Below, piece by piece: positions 18,877 to 25,668 of a stretch of DNA of 64,000 nt. The notes beneath the pieces were generated by a model that worked only from the letters and a program-made list of their open reading frames with translations, had not been told where the DNA came from and searched no databases. This stretch comes from Sphingobacterium wenxiniae (lineage in GTDB: Bacteria; Bacteroidota; Bacteroidia; Sphingobacteriales; Sphingobacteriaceae). The position numbers and the translations under genes were made by a program. Each line of letters begins with the position of its first letter. Position 1 is the first letter of the stretch. Where the stretch lies: positions 62,001-126,000 of the forward strand of contig NZ_FOZZ01000008.1 in assembly GCF_900116225.1 (NCBI RefSeq). The letters are read 5' to 3'.

Positions 18877-20088
18877 ATGACAAAGAACCGGAAGAAAAAA
18901 AGTGTATACCTGTCTCCCCAAAAGCAGGATGCGGCACAATTCAAAGCCTTTTGTTTGCGTTTGCAGACCATCTCTGAAAAGATGGTTGGACCGGGCTACT
19001 TCGAACTAATCCCATTATTCTCGCTCAAACTTATGTTCATGAAGAGGTATCCCCGTCTTACTGTCAACCTTGACAATGGGGTTATTGTTGGAAAAGAAGA
19101 GCAGTTAGCTTATAAAAAGATGTTTGCATCTAGGCTTAAATATCCCGGTGTCGATACGTTGCGAGGAGAGAAAATAGAATATATGTTTTTCTTTTCGGAA
19201 GTGTTATTACTCGTTACGTTTATTGAATACATTTCCCCCCAGTATATCAAAGAATACGACATACTTCAATCTGTATTCAAGCCTTATTTTGTTGAGGGCG
19301 AATGGTTTGCTACGGCATTGTACAGAGCTACAGGCTTCCTGAGTTTCGAAAATTGTGGGCATTACGATATGTACAAAGGTACCGTACAATTTGATCTGTC
19401 CAATCTTTTGATGTACGAAGGGCGCGGTATAAATGAGATCACCTTGGTCCGTATTAAGAATAATCTAGATACGATAGAGCTGAATGGGATAAAGCGTCCG
19501 ATTGCCCAGTTGGGGCAGGTACCTTTTATCAAAGGTAAGCCGATCAGCTGGGTGATGATCCGACCGGATCAATTGGGGCTGACAGATGTTAAGGATAACA
19601 GTCCTAAGCCTATATTTGTACAGCAGCATGCACTGCGTCGTCTCGAAGAGCGAGCTCTATGTGGGTCAGGGCATCTGCAAATTATTATCGCTCATATTTT
19701 TTCTGCCGGTACCCCTCATTTTATAGTAGGCAAAGAGCATATATTGCTGGAATGCAAGTTTGTATCTCATAAAATAGGGTATTTTGTAATCTCTTTTTTG
19801 GGCGACAAGTGGTTGTTACGGACGTTTCTATTCCTAACCAATGAAGGAACCCCCGAAGGCGATAAACTAAAGGAGCTTACCGCCCTTGACAGGGAGGATA
19901 AGAAATACCTCGAAATCGATCGTATGGATGCGTTTCTAAAATACGATATCGAAAATGATCAAAGGCTGAAGGATATATTTATGGCAGCTGGATGCCAATC
20001 GCTCTTTGGCTATGCAAAGCTTTTTGCACGCAAAGAAGGAGAGATTGGAAATGCGGAACATATCGCTCAATATTTTCTGATAAACTAG
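18877..20088 (+). CDS. Hypothetical protein, 403 residues
   Basis: I do not recognise this family. The start was set at ATG 18877, six bases inside a TTG-initiated frame, giving a very basic N-terminus (MTKNRKKKSVYLS). There is no signal peptide and no clear membrane span, so it is probably cytoplasmic. A mixed alpha/beta composition, isolated hydrophobic segments (FFSEVLLLVTFIEYIS) and the basic-acidic stretch QQHALRRLEERALCGSG are visible, but no catalytic signature. The terminator and palindromic repeat following it closely resemble those after the Rpn gene at 21605, so both may belong to the same repeat-rich accessory segment. Confidence 0.6.
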   Translation: MTKNRKKKSVYLSPQKQDAAQFKAFCLRLQTISEKMVGPGYFELIPLFSLKLMFMKRYPRLTVNLDNGVIVGKEEQLAYKKMFASRLKYPGVDTLRGEKIEYMFFFSEVLLLVTFIEYISPQYIKEYDILQSVFKPYFVEGEWFATALYRATGFLSFENCGHYDMYKGTVQFDLSNLLMYEGRGINEITLVRIKNNLDTIELNGIKRPIAQLGQVPFIKGKPISWVMIRPDQLGLTDVKDNSPKPIFVQQHALRRLEERALCGSGHLQIIIAHIFSAGTPHFIVGKEHILLECKFVSHKIGYFVISFLGDKWLLRTFLFLTNEGTPEGDKLKELTALDREDKKYLEIDRMDAFLKYDIENDQRLKDIFMAAGCQSLFGYAKLFARKEGEIGNAEHIAQYFLIN

Positions 20089-20095
20089 TTCCTCA

Positions 20096-20225
20096 TCAGA
20101 TCATATAAATGGACGCTTTCCAATAAAAGGAAGCGCCCGTTTTTGTTTTTGCGTCAATGTCAGGATTATAAAATCCTCTTTTATCGTAGCTTCGGGATGG
20201 CACTTCGTTAACATCCCGAAGAGCA
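20096..20225 (+). repeat. Compound repeat (terminator plus palindrome), copy A
   Basis: The segment AGATCATATAAA, hairpin, then AGGATTATAAAATCCT and GCTTCGGGAT...ATCCCGAAGAGC recurs, with about four fifths identity by eye over some 105 bases, at 21613-21715. The palindromic half also recurs at 20449-20512. Confidence 0.7.
20110..20148 (+). terminator. Terminator hairpin after the 403-residue unknown gene
   Basis: GGACGCTTTCC pairs imperfectly with AGGAAGCGCCC across AATAAA and is followed by GTTTTTGTTTTT. A closely related hairpin lies after the Rpn gene at 21627. Confidence 0.65.
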
Positions 20226-20395
20226 GAGATTGTAAATTTTATTTTCATCCCACTTCTTTAGAAAATGTGATGCAATCTCAAATAAATCTTTTGGCTCTGT
20301 CTCTTTAAGTAAGCGGACAAGTGTTTGTTATTAACTTTTAATAGGTAGTTTACGAGTCTCGTTTCCCAAGTCTCACAATAAATTCGAAGACGAGA
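20226..20395. repeat. Rearranged fragment copied from the hip module
   Basis: Positions 20226-20325 match 23090-23189 (inside the HipA-like gene) at 98 of 100 bases. Positions 20322-20395 match 24412-24485 (upstream of the HTH gene) at 73 of 74. The two blocks join at the shared TGTT. This is what remains when the roughly 1.2 kb between those points is deleted from a second copy of the locus. Confidence 0.9.
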
Positions 20396-20448
20396 ATCCC
20401 TAACAAAAGGATAGTGTGGGTTTGTAATCCATCTTTATCGTTGAGCGG

Positions 20449-20512
20449 ATTATAAAATCCTCTTTTATCGTAGCTTCGGGATCCCACTGCGTTTAACATC
20501 CCGAAGAGCGGC
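20449..20512 (+). repeat. Palindromic repeat, copy B
   Basis: GGATTATAAAATCC followed by TCTTTTATCGTAGCTTCGGG and a complementary CCCGAAGAGC arm repeats the palindromic half of the 20159-20225 copy almost exactly. It ends about 50 bases before the promoter of the Rpn gene. Confidence 0.75.
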
Positions 20513-20559
20513 CTTGTTATATTTTACTAAAAATATTAGTTTTTATATTTTTGATTTAG

Positions 20560-20567
20560 TACCTTTG
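20560..20567 (+). promoter_or_regulatory. Possible -7 box (TACCTTTG) of the Rpn-family gene
   Basis: TACCTTTG fits TAnnTTTG and lies 28 bases before the ATG at 20596. No clear -33 TTG at standard spacing was seen. Confidence 0.35.
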
Positions 20568-20595
20568 AATTAGTAACCATTTATACAATAGTGTT

Positions 20596-21291
20596 ATGCA
20601 ACAGCCAAAATACATAGACCCGACCACTGACTACGGTTTCAAGCGTCTTTTCGGGACAGAAGTGAACAAGAAATTTCTTATTGCCTTACTCAATGATCTA
20701 TTTAGGGGCAGGAAAACTATAGATGATTTGGTCTACAACAAAAACGAGCATGTCGGTGATGGGGAGGATAGAGGGACAGTCATTTTTGACCTTACCTGCA
20801 CAACGGATAATGGAGAGAAATTCATTATCGAGGTCCAACGGAGTTTGCAGATAAACCTTAAGCGCCGAATGTTGTACTATGGCAGTAAACTCATTGCCGA
20901 TCAAGCCCCGAAAGGGAACCGCAAGGGATGGAACTATAGTATCAGCGGCGTCTATGTTATTGTCTTGATGGATGGCTTCCCGATGCCTGAGAGGACAGAC
21001 ATCGAAGAATTTTTGCACGATATTTGTCTGTGTAACAGAGAGACAGGAAAAATTTTTTATGAGGATCTTGGGTTTATATATTTAGAATTGATTAATTTTG
21101 TTAAAGGTGAAGCGGACTTAGAGAGTGACTTGGACAGATGGTTATATGTACTTAAAAATATGTCCACAATGGATAAGCTGCCGGTATATTTAAGGAGGCC
21201 GATATTTGAAAAACTTTTTCAAGTGGCTGAATACAGCAAACTGTTCTCGGTGCGGGCAAGAGTATGGGGCTGGCGGGACGCACCAAATTAA
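20596..21291 (+). CDS. Rpn-family PD-(D/E)XK nuclease, N-terminal catalytic part (frame split)
   Basis: A 231-residue reading frame holding the catalytic domain of the Rpn (recombination-promoting nuclease/putative transposase) family, DNA endonucleases linked to RecA-independent recombination and phage defence. The family start DPTTDYGFKRLFGTE is present. The PD-(D/E)XK core shows D65 (IFDLTC) and E79-V-Q81 (IIEVQRS), then RRMLYYGSKLI and LELINFVKGE. After AEYSKL the frame runs into about 47 extra bases (21244-21290) and stops. The usual continuation, NKEEREMYDVSLKRKWDEYS, lies in another frame. Either the gene is frameshifted or the two parts are translated separately. Confidence 0.85.
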   Translation: MQQPKYIDPTTDYGFKRLFGTEVNKKFLIALLNDLFRGRKTIDDLVYNKNEHVGDGEDRGTVIFDLTCTTDNGEKFIIEVQRSLQINLKRRMLYYGSKLIADQAPKGNRKGWNYSISGVYVIVLMDGFPMPERTDIEEFLHDICLCNRETGKIFYEDLGFIYLELINFVKGEADLESDLDRWLYVLKNMSTMDKLPVYLRRPIFEKLFQVAEYSKLFSVRARVWGWRDAPN

Positions 21292-21308
21292 ATAAGGAGG
21301 AACGCGAA

Positions 21309-21605
21309 ATGTACGATGTTAGTTTAAAACGTAAATGGGATGAATATTCTATCCGTGAAACTGCTCTTATAGAAAAGGAAAGAGCACTGGAAGAAGGTCG
21401 TCAAGAAGGTCTTCAAAAAGGTCGTCAAGAAGGTCGTCAAGAAGGTCTTCAAAAAGGTCGTCAAGAAGGCCGGTTAGAGGAGCGTACAAAAGCTGAGGCC
21501 GAAAAGAGAGAATCAGCCCTAAAGATGTTGAAAAATGGATTTGATATCCAGCTGATTTCCGATATAATAGGTTTACCTATCGAAGAAATAGAAAAGCTGA
21601 AATAG
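21309..21605 (+). CDS. C-terminal repeat segment of the Rpn-family protein, with its own strong ribosome-binding site
   Basis: A 98-residue frame beginning MYDVSLKRKWDEYS, the normal C-terminal third of Rpn proteins, here out of frame with the nuclease part. AAGGAGG at 21294-21300 lies 8 bases before the ATG at 21309, an unusually good Shine-Dalgarno for this phylum, so it may be translated on its own. It contains a Gly-Arg-Gln-Glu-Gly repeat tract (EEGRQEGLQKGRQEG...) and a C-terminal helix ending in IIGLPIEEIEKLK. In E. coli a small intragenic Rpn C-terminal product inhibits the nuclease; the same arrangement here is an inference. Confidence 0.65.
   Translation: MYDVSLKRKWDEYSIRETALIEKERALEEGRQEGLQKGRQEGRQEGLQKGRQEGRLEERTKAEAEKRESALKMLKNGFDIQLISDIIGLPIEEIEKLK
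21393..21472 (+). repeat. In-frame 12-15-bp tandem repeats (GRQEG/LQKGRQEG)
   Basis: Near-identical units GGTCGTCAAGAA and GGTCTTCAAAAA alternate about seven times and encode GRQE/GLQK. Unit length is a multiple of three, so copy number can change without a frameshift. Confidence 0.9.
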
Positions 21606-21612
21606 ATTTTTG

Positions 21613-21715
21613 TTACAGATCATATAAACCGGCGCTTTCTGATAAGGGAAGCGCCGGTTTTGGTTTTAATGACAGGATTTCAAATCCTTTTTGTCGTAGC
21701 TTCGAGATGGTACTT
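21613..21715 (+). repeat. Compound repeat (terminator plus palindrome), copy C
   Basis: The same order as 20096-20210: CAGATCATATAAA, terminator hairpin, GACAGGATTTCAAATCCT, then GTCGTAGCTTCGAGATGGTA. With copy A it flanks the scar and the Rpn gene as a direct repeat. Confidence 0.7.
21627..21668 (+). terminator. Terminator after the Rpn-family gene
   Basis: A perfect 11-bp stem AACCGGCGCTT/AAGCGCCGGTT (21627-21637 and 21649-21659) is followed by TTGGTTTT. It starts 22 bases after the stop codon. Confidence 0.85.
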
Positions 21716-21723
21716 GATTTTTA

Positions 21724-22042
21724 CAACAGTAAACAATTGTTATTCAGTTGTTTATGTTTGTTTTCCGAATTCGAGTTAAATAAGAAAAATTTGTTTAGTT
21801 CTGACTTGTTAAAAGAAGTTGATTCTATAATATCAAAGTTATTTTTTTATAATAATAAACAGTTTTTATTCAGGCATTTACGTTTGTTTTCCGAATTCGA
21901 GTTAAATAAGAAAAATCTATTGTGTTCTAATTTGTCAAAAGAAGACGATTTCTATCAAGCAAAGTATATTTATTAAAAATAATAAGCATCTTATAATCAG
22001 CGTTTTGTATTTTGTTTCCGAATTCGAATTAAATAAAAATAG
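21724..22042 (+). repeat. Three tandem units of about 126 bp
   Basis: The block GTTTGTTTTCCGAATTCGAG and the following TTAAATAAGAAAAAT occur at 21756-21790, 21882-21916 and, diverged, 22011-22042, giving a period of about 126-129 bases. Flanking sequence (a TAAACA...TTATTCAG-like stretch) is also shared. An open frame crosses the first two units (21707-21976) and reads as repeated LFSEFELNKKNL, but it lacks a convincing start or ribosome-binding site and the third unit is out of frame. Positions 22043-22305 hold only broken fragments, one ending KKYRLTDKGRQL on the minus strand. Confidence 0.8.
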
Positions 22043-22305
22043 ATTTTTTTAGAGGTTTATTATGCCCAATAAGGAACGTATAAACTGAATTTTCGAGATA
22101 CATTTACATCATCTTTAGGTTTTTAATTGCCTTCCTTTATCTGTTAGTCTGTATTTCTTAACTTGTTTAAAGGAATTGCCGTAATATCGAGGTTTTTACC
22201 GATTGTACAATTGGGATCCTTTGCCATTCTTTAAGTTATGGCTGTTTTCGTTCACTGATCCGCCAGTTGGCAGAGAGTTCTACCAAGTAAATCTTGCGAG
22301 ATAGG

Positions 22306-22968
22306 TTATCCCTGCACGGATATTTTTACAAATATTTTTCTTATAATACCGTTTTGTTCTACGGCTTTAACCTGTAAATTCAGCGGTGTTTCCGTAGCTC
22401 GGTGAAAGATGCGGCAATGTATTTTCTTGATATACCCAATATCTCTTCCACGAAACATCACTTTGATAGCCTCTTTGTCAAATTCATTGTCTCCTTCAAA
22501 TTCATATTGAAGAAAGTCTCCGGGTTTAACCGTTCCTTTAGGTAAATTAGCATAAGAAAGCCCAGAAAGGTCTGTTAGAAAATGTATATCTGGATGATAT
22601 ATGTATTCTGCAAGAAACTCAAAGTTATCACTAGCTGTCAAGCCTTGAGTTTTTCCTAATACATAAAATTTATCCTGCGCTTGAGACAAGTCAATCTCCC
22701 AAAAATCATAAAAGCTGCCGATATCAGGCCGTTCAGATTTGATTAGACGATGCGAAAAAATCTGGAGAACATTGCTGTCGTAGACTTTATCTAGATCTTG
22801 AAATTCAAAATAAGGGATAAAACCTTCTGTTTTTACTAAATTTCTTGTTTCTGGAAGATATTGAAACGTTACATTGTTATCTGCACCTCTTTCCAAAAGC
22901 CCAACAATATGCCTTCGGGAACCTTTTCCCTTACGCCATGCAAGATATATTTTTGAGAAATCAGTCAT
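22306..22968 (-). CDS. HIRAN-domain protein with HipA N-terminal-like region
   Basis: A 220-residue cytoplasmic protein, third gene of the hip module. ATG 22968 was chosen because it overlaps the kinase stop by 8 bases (ATGACTGA), the usual form of translational coupling. The N-terminal half (KIYLAWRKGKGSRRHIVGLL, then an LxxRLIKSERPD stretch) resembles the N-subdomain of HipA kinases. The C-terminal half is a HIRAN domain, with EGDNEFDKEAIKVMF and GRDIGYIKKIHCRIF as its core. HIRAN domains bind DNA or ends in SWI2/SNF2 proteins. By analogy with HipS of HipBST systems it may be the antitoxin or modulator of the adjacent kinase. Confidence 0.75.
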   Translation of the reverse strand: MTDFSKIYLAWRKGKGSRRHIVGLLERGADNNVTFQYLPETRNLVKTEGFIPYFEFQDLDKVYDSNVLQIFSHRLIKSERPDIGSFYDFWEIDLSQAQDKFYVLGKTQGLTASDNFEFLAEYIYHPDIHFLTDLSGLSYANLPKGTVKPGDFLQYEFEGDNEFDKEAIKVMFRGRDIGYIKKIHCRIFHRATETPLNLQVKAVEQNGIIRKIFVKISVQG

Positions 22969-23995
22969 TGAGAATGTTTGTAATACGTTCAAATCGCAAA
23001 GTTAGTAATTTAAATATCAATTCTTTTCGTTCTGGAGATATTTTGTAAAAGCTATGCTCATCAGGCAAGACTTGATCCAAGGTGGTTATGAGATTGTAAA
23101 TTTTATTTTCATCCCACTTCTTTAGAAAATGTGATGCGATCTCAAATAAATCTTTTGGCTCTGTCTCTTTTAGTAAGCGGACAAGTGTTATATGAGAAAC
23201 TTTCTGTTTCGTGTTCCAATGCAGTTCAGAAGTACCCCTAGTGATGTAAGCAGCGAGCATTTGCTTGTCCAAAAGCATTTTTTTGACCCGTTCTTCTGTT
23301 AATTCTCTGCCCAGTGAACTTCCGCTATCGTAGATGGGAGCAATATCACGAATTTTTTGTCTCCGAAGTTCGAACTCTTTATTTATTAAGGTATCGTTAT
23401 ATCTGAATTTTTTTTCCTTTTTTATTCTTGTAAGCATTGGCTGAATGTCAATATCCTCATCTGGATTAAACGAGTCAGATATGAATGCCCAGTTCTCCTG
23501 ATGGCGATCTGAATTGCCAATTAATGCATCAAATATCAATGTTTGCAGAAAAGCTTTTTTATAGTGTGCAAGTTGAAAATGGTCTAGCGTGCGCGATAGT
23601 AGGTCATAAGTGTATTCGTTGCGAGTAACATTGTTTTCAGGAGAGAAATCAGGATTATAGGTAATCATATACCGGCCAACTTCCACTAACTGCTCCTTAT
23701 TGATGTCGATCATAGAAGGACTTATGCACCCTATTTGTCCATTGCTCAGCGCTACGTCATAACGTAAGATGTTCAAGCCGAGTGTGTACCCTATCTGATA
23801 AGCGATAATCTCCGACCAAAACTCGTCTTTATAGTATTTGTCTGGATTTCCATTTCTGCCGGGTTTGTTTTCTGAACGTTTGAAATACCACAAATTATCT
23901 TCACTATCTAATAGAATACGTTTTTCTCGCGTTCCACCACTGTGGAGCCAAAATGTTTCTTGCCATTGAGTGGTGTCGATAAACTGTATGTCCAT
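22961..23995 (-). CDS. HipA-like Ser/Thr kinase (HipT/CtkA-like, toxin candidate)
   Basis: A 344-residue HipA-superfamily kinase lacking the N-terminal subdomain of full-length HipA. Visible ATP and catalytic elements are K39 (LWYFKRS), the alphaC-like SEIIAYQIG (61-69), the catalytic loop GNSDRHQENW (160-169; Asp163, Asn168) and the metal-binding YDSGSSLG (222-229; Asp223). All key residues are present, so it should be active. HipA kinases phosphorylate aminoacyl-tRNA synthetases and stop growth; the target here is unknown. It lies 43 bases after the HTH gene and overlaps the HIRAN gene by 8, on one strand. A 100-base piece of this gene is copied at 20226. Confidence 0.88.
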   Translation of the reverse strand: MDIQFIDTTQWQETFWLHSGGTREKRILLDSEDNLWYFKRSENKPGRNGNPDKYYKDEFWSEIIAYQIGYTLGLNILRYDVALSNGQIGCISPSMIDINKEQLVEVGRYMITYNPDFSPENNVTRNEYTYDLLSRTLDHFQLAHYKKAFLQTLIFDALIGNSDRHQENWAFISDSFNPDEDIDIQPMLTRIKKEKKFRYNDTLINKEFELRRQKIRDIAPIYDSGSSLGRELTEERVKKMLLDKQMLAAYITRGTSELHWNTKQKVSHITLVRLLKETEPKDLFEIASHFLKKWDENKIYNLITTLDQVLPDEHSFYKISPERKELIFKLLTLRFERITNILND

Positions 23996-24038
23996 ATTAC
24001 AATATTTGGTTACACAACCTTCGCCAAATCCGAAATAT

Positions 24039-24302
24039 TTACTTCTTCCTCTTCGGGATATCCCATTCAGATTCGGGACGTAAACTTAGATTTACACAGA
24101 TAAATTCTGCTATTTCCTGAACGGTAACATTTAGAGCTAGTGAGATTAAATAGGCCTCTTCAACAGTTGGTTTCGTAGATAAATCAACATGTAGCCTACT
24201 GATCCTATCCTTAGAAATACCAGTCATCCTCGCCAATTTGGCTTGGCTAAGTGGCTTCTTGGATAAGTAAAGACCTAACCTTGTTAATGTATCCTTTCTC
24301 AA
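24039..24302 (-). CDS. HTH (XRE/HipB-like) transcriptional regulator
   Basis: An 87-residue helix-turn-helix protein, first gene of the hip module. It begins at TTG 24302; no ATG is available in frame, and an upstream ATT is the only alternative. The HTH is KPLSQAKLARMTGISKDRIS (about residues 16-35), followed by AYLISLALNVTVQEIAEFI. It is expected to bind the operon's promoter in the AT-rich DNA at 24303-24420 and repress it, like HipB. It could also bind the kinase, but this cannot be seen from sequence. Confidence 0.82.
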   Translation of the reverse strand: MRKDTLTRLGLYLSKKPLSQAKLARMTGISKDRISRLHVDLSTKPTVEEAYLISLALNVTVQEIAEFICVNLSLRPESEWDIPKRKK

Positions 24303-24411
24303 TTTTTTAATGCTTAATTCCTAAATTTAGCTATACGATAAAATAATCGATAAAAAATTTGTATATGGCGCATAATTATCTATATTTGTGTTATTAAAAT
24401 ATACAAAACTA

Positions 24412-24485
24412 TGTTTGTTATTAATTTTTAATAGGTAGTTTACGAGTCTCGTTTCCCAAGTCTCACAATAAATTCGAAGACGAGA
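24412..24485. repeat. Donor copy of the 74-base block found in the scar at 20322
   Basis: This block upstream of the HTH gene (TTTTAATAGGTAGTTTACGA ...) matches 20322-20395 with one mismatch. It marks one end of the duplicated hip segment. Confidence 0.9.
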
Positions 24486-24536
24486 GCGGTAGATTACATC
24501 CATCAGCCTTTGTTTGCTATATTTGCAATATAAAGG

Positions 24537-24900
24537 CGTGGATGCTATCGTTTGATGCTGACTTCGATGGCGTGAGACCCAGGGAATAAAGCTAGATAGC
24601 ATTCCACGTTCTTTTGTTATCCGGCCAAAAGAGACTCACAATTTATAAACGTTGTGAGTATGAAAAAACAACTTTACAAAAATCTTATCAGTGCCCCCGA
24701 GTAGCTCGGCTGGCTCAGAGCCTGAAATATGGCTTTCCTATTGAAGACGGCTAACGAAAACCGAATTATAGACCATGAATGATAACCGTGTGGTCCGTCT
24801 TCCAATTTCAATAATCAATTTTTATTACTGTGTGACCTAAGCAAAGCTTAGGAGCAGGCGTGTTGGTAGCATAAGAGAGAAAGTAGGCTTAGGTCACACC
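24537..24900 (+). promoter_or_regulatory. Structured leader upstream of the thioredoxin-SusCD operon
   Basis: Four separable inverted repeats lie in 360 non-coding bases: CGTGGATGCTATC (24537) with GATAGCATTCCACG (24595, one bulge); ACTCACAA/TTGTGAGT (24634/24652); ATTGAAGACGG (24740) with CCGTCTTCCAAT (24795); and a perfect 13-bp GTGTGACCTAAGC/GCTTAGGTCACAC (24830/24887). A 14-codon frame begins at 24660 (MKKQLYKNLISAPE). The stretch GAGTAGCTCGGCTGGCTCAG faintly resembles a tRNA D-arm, but no tRNA can be folded. The density of stems suggests a cis-acting RNA. Confidence 0.5.
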
Positions 24901-24915
24901 TTAAAACCTCGAAAA

Positions 24916-25668
24916 ATGAATAATTTTTACAAGGGTGGGAGAGGTATGGCCTGTGGCCATAGTGACAAAGTGACTGAGTTACGAAGTAACCAGTCCTACC
25001 AAACGCCACCAAAGCAAAAAATATTAAATAGCTTATCGCCAAAAGCTAATGGCTTATGGCATTTGACCTATAGCTTACAATTTAAAATTAAAAGCCTAAA
25101 GTCCATCGTTTACGGCTTACTGCTGCTATTTGTTTCAATGTTTAGTTTATCTGACGCCTGGGCGCAGTCCGCGGAATCGCGGACTGCCGAAAGGCAACAA
25201 CAAAAAGAAGTATCAATTGGGCACTCCGTACCCAAAGATTTCTGGACAAAAGAATATCTTTTTTATATCAACGGAGATACTGTTCGTAAAAGCCTTGAAG
25301 AGCATAAAGGTAAGATGTTGGTATTGGACTTCTGGTCATCAGGATGCGCGCCGTGTTTTATACACCAGAAAGAGATCCGCTGGTTTGCGGAGCGGTATAA
25401 GGATGACTTAGTTGTTGTCATGGTAAATAGCCTGAATACGAGGGACACCTATGAAAAACTTGACGGACTTTATCATAAGGGGCATTTTGAGAAGTTCGGG
25501 CTTCAACATTTTGAATCTATTGTTGCGGATGACTACCTCATTTCACTATTTCCTTATACATCCTTTCCGCATTATGTATGGATCAATGGCCTAGGTCGAT
25601 TACAGCTGCGGACATTCCGCAATTTGTTGGACCGTAATTATGTAGCACCCTTTATTGATAAGCGATGA
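24916..25668 (+). CDS. TlpA/thioredoxin-fold envelope protein with unusual N-terminus
   Basis: A 250-residue protein whose C-terminal half is a thioredoxin/TlpA-like domain with the redox motif GCAPC (Cys144, Cys147) and the fold elements MLVLDFWSSGC and SFPHYVWINGLGRLQ. It likely acts in the periplasm as a disulfide reductase or thiol carrier. The secretion signal (SIVYGLLLLFVSMFSLSDAW) begins only near residue 60. The first 60 residues are encoded by hairpin-rich DNA (24945-24961 and 24978-24990), so the true start may be later. Its stop overlaps the SusC start by four bases (ATGA), making a tight operon with SusC and SusD. Confidence 0.75.
   Translation: MNNFYKGGRGMACGHSDKVTELRSNQSYQTPPKQKILNSLSPKANGLWHLTYSLQFKIKSLKSIVYGLLLLFVSMFSLSDAWAQSAESRTAERQQQKEVSIGHSVPKDFWTKEYLFYINGDTVRKSLEEHKGKMLVLDFWSSGCAPCFIHQKEIRWFAERYKDDLVVVMVNSLNTRDTYEKLDGLYHKGHFEKFGLQHFESIVADDYLISLFPYTSFPHYVWINGLGRLQLRTFRNLLDRNYVAPFIDKR

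Noticed and set aside
20596..21291. Active transposase with insertion-sequence ends
   Set aside because: Rpn-family genes are often labelled transposase, but there are no terminal inverted repeats or target duplications tightly bounding this gene; the flanking repeats are direct and contain terminators.
24700..24720. tRNA-like D-arm sequence (GAGTAGCTCGGCTGGCTCAG)
   Set aside because: No acceptor stem, anticodon arm or T-arm can be formed around it; it is better explained as part of the structured leader.
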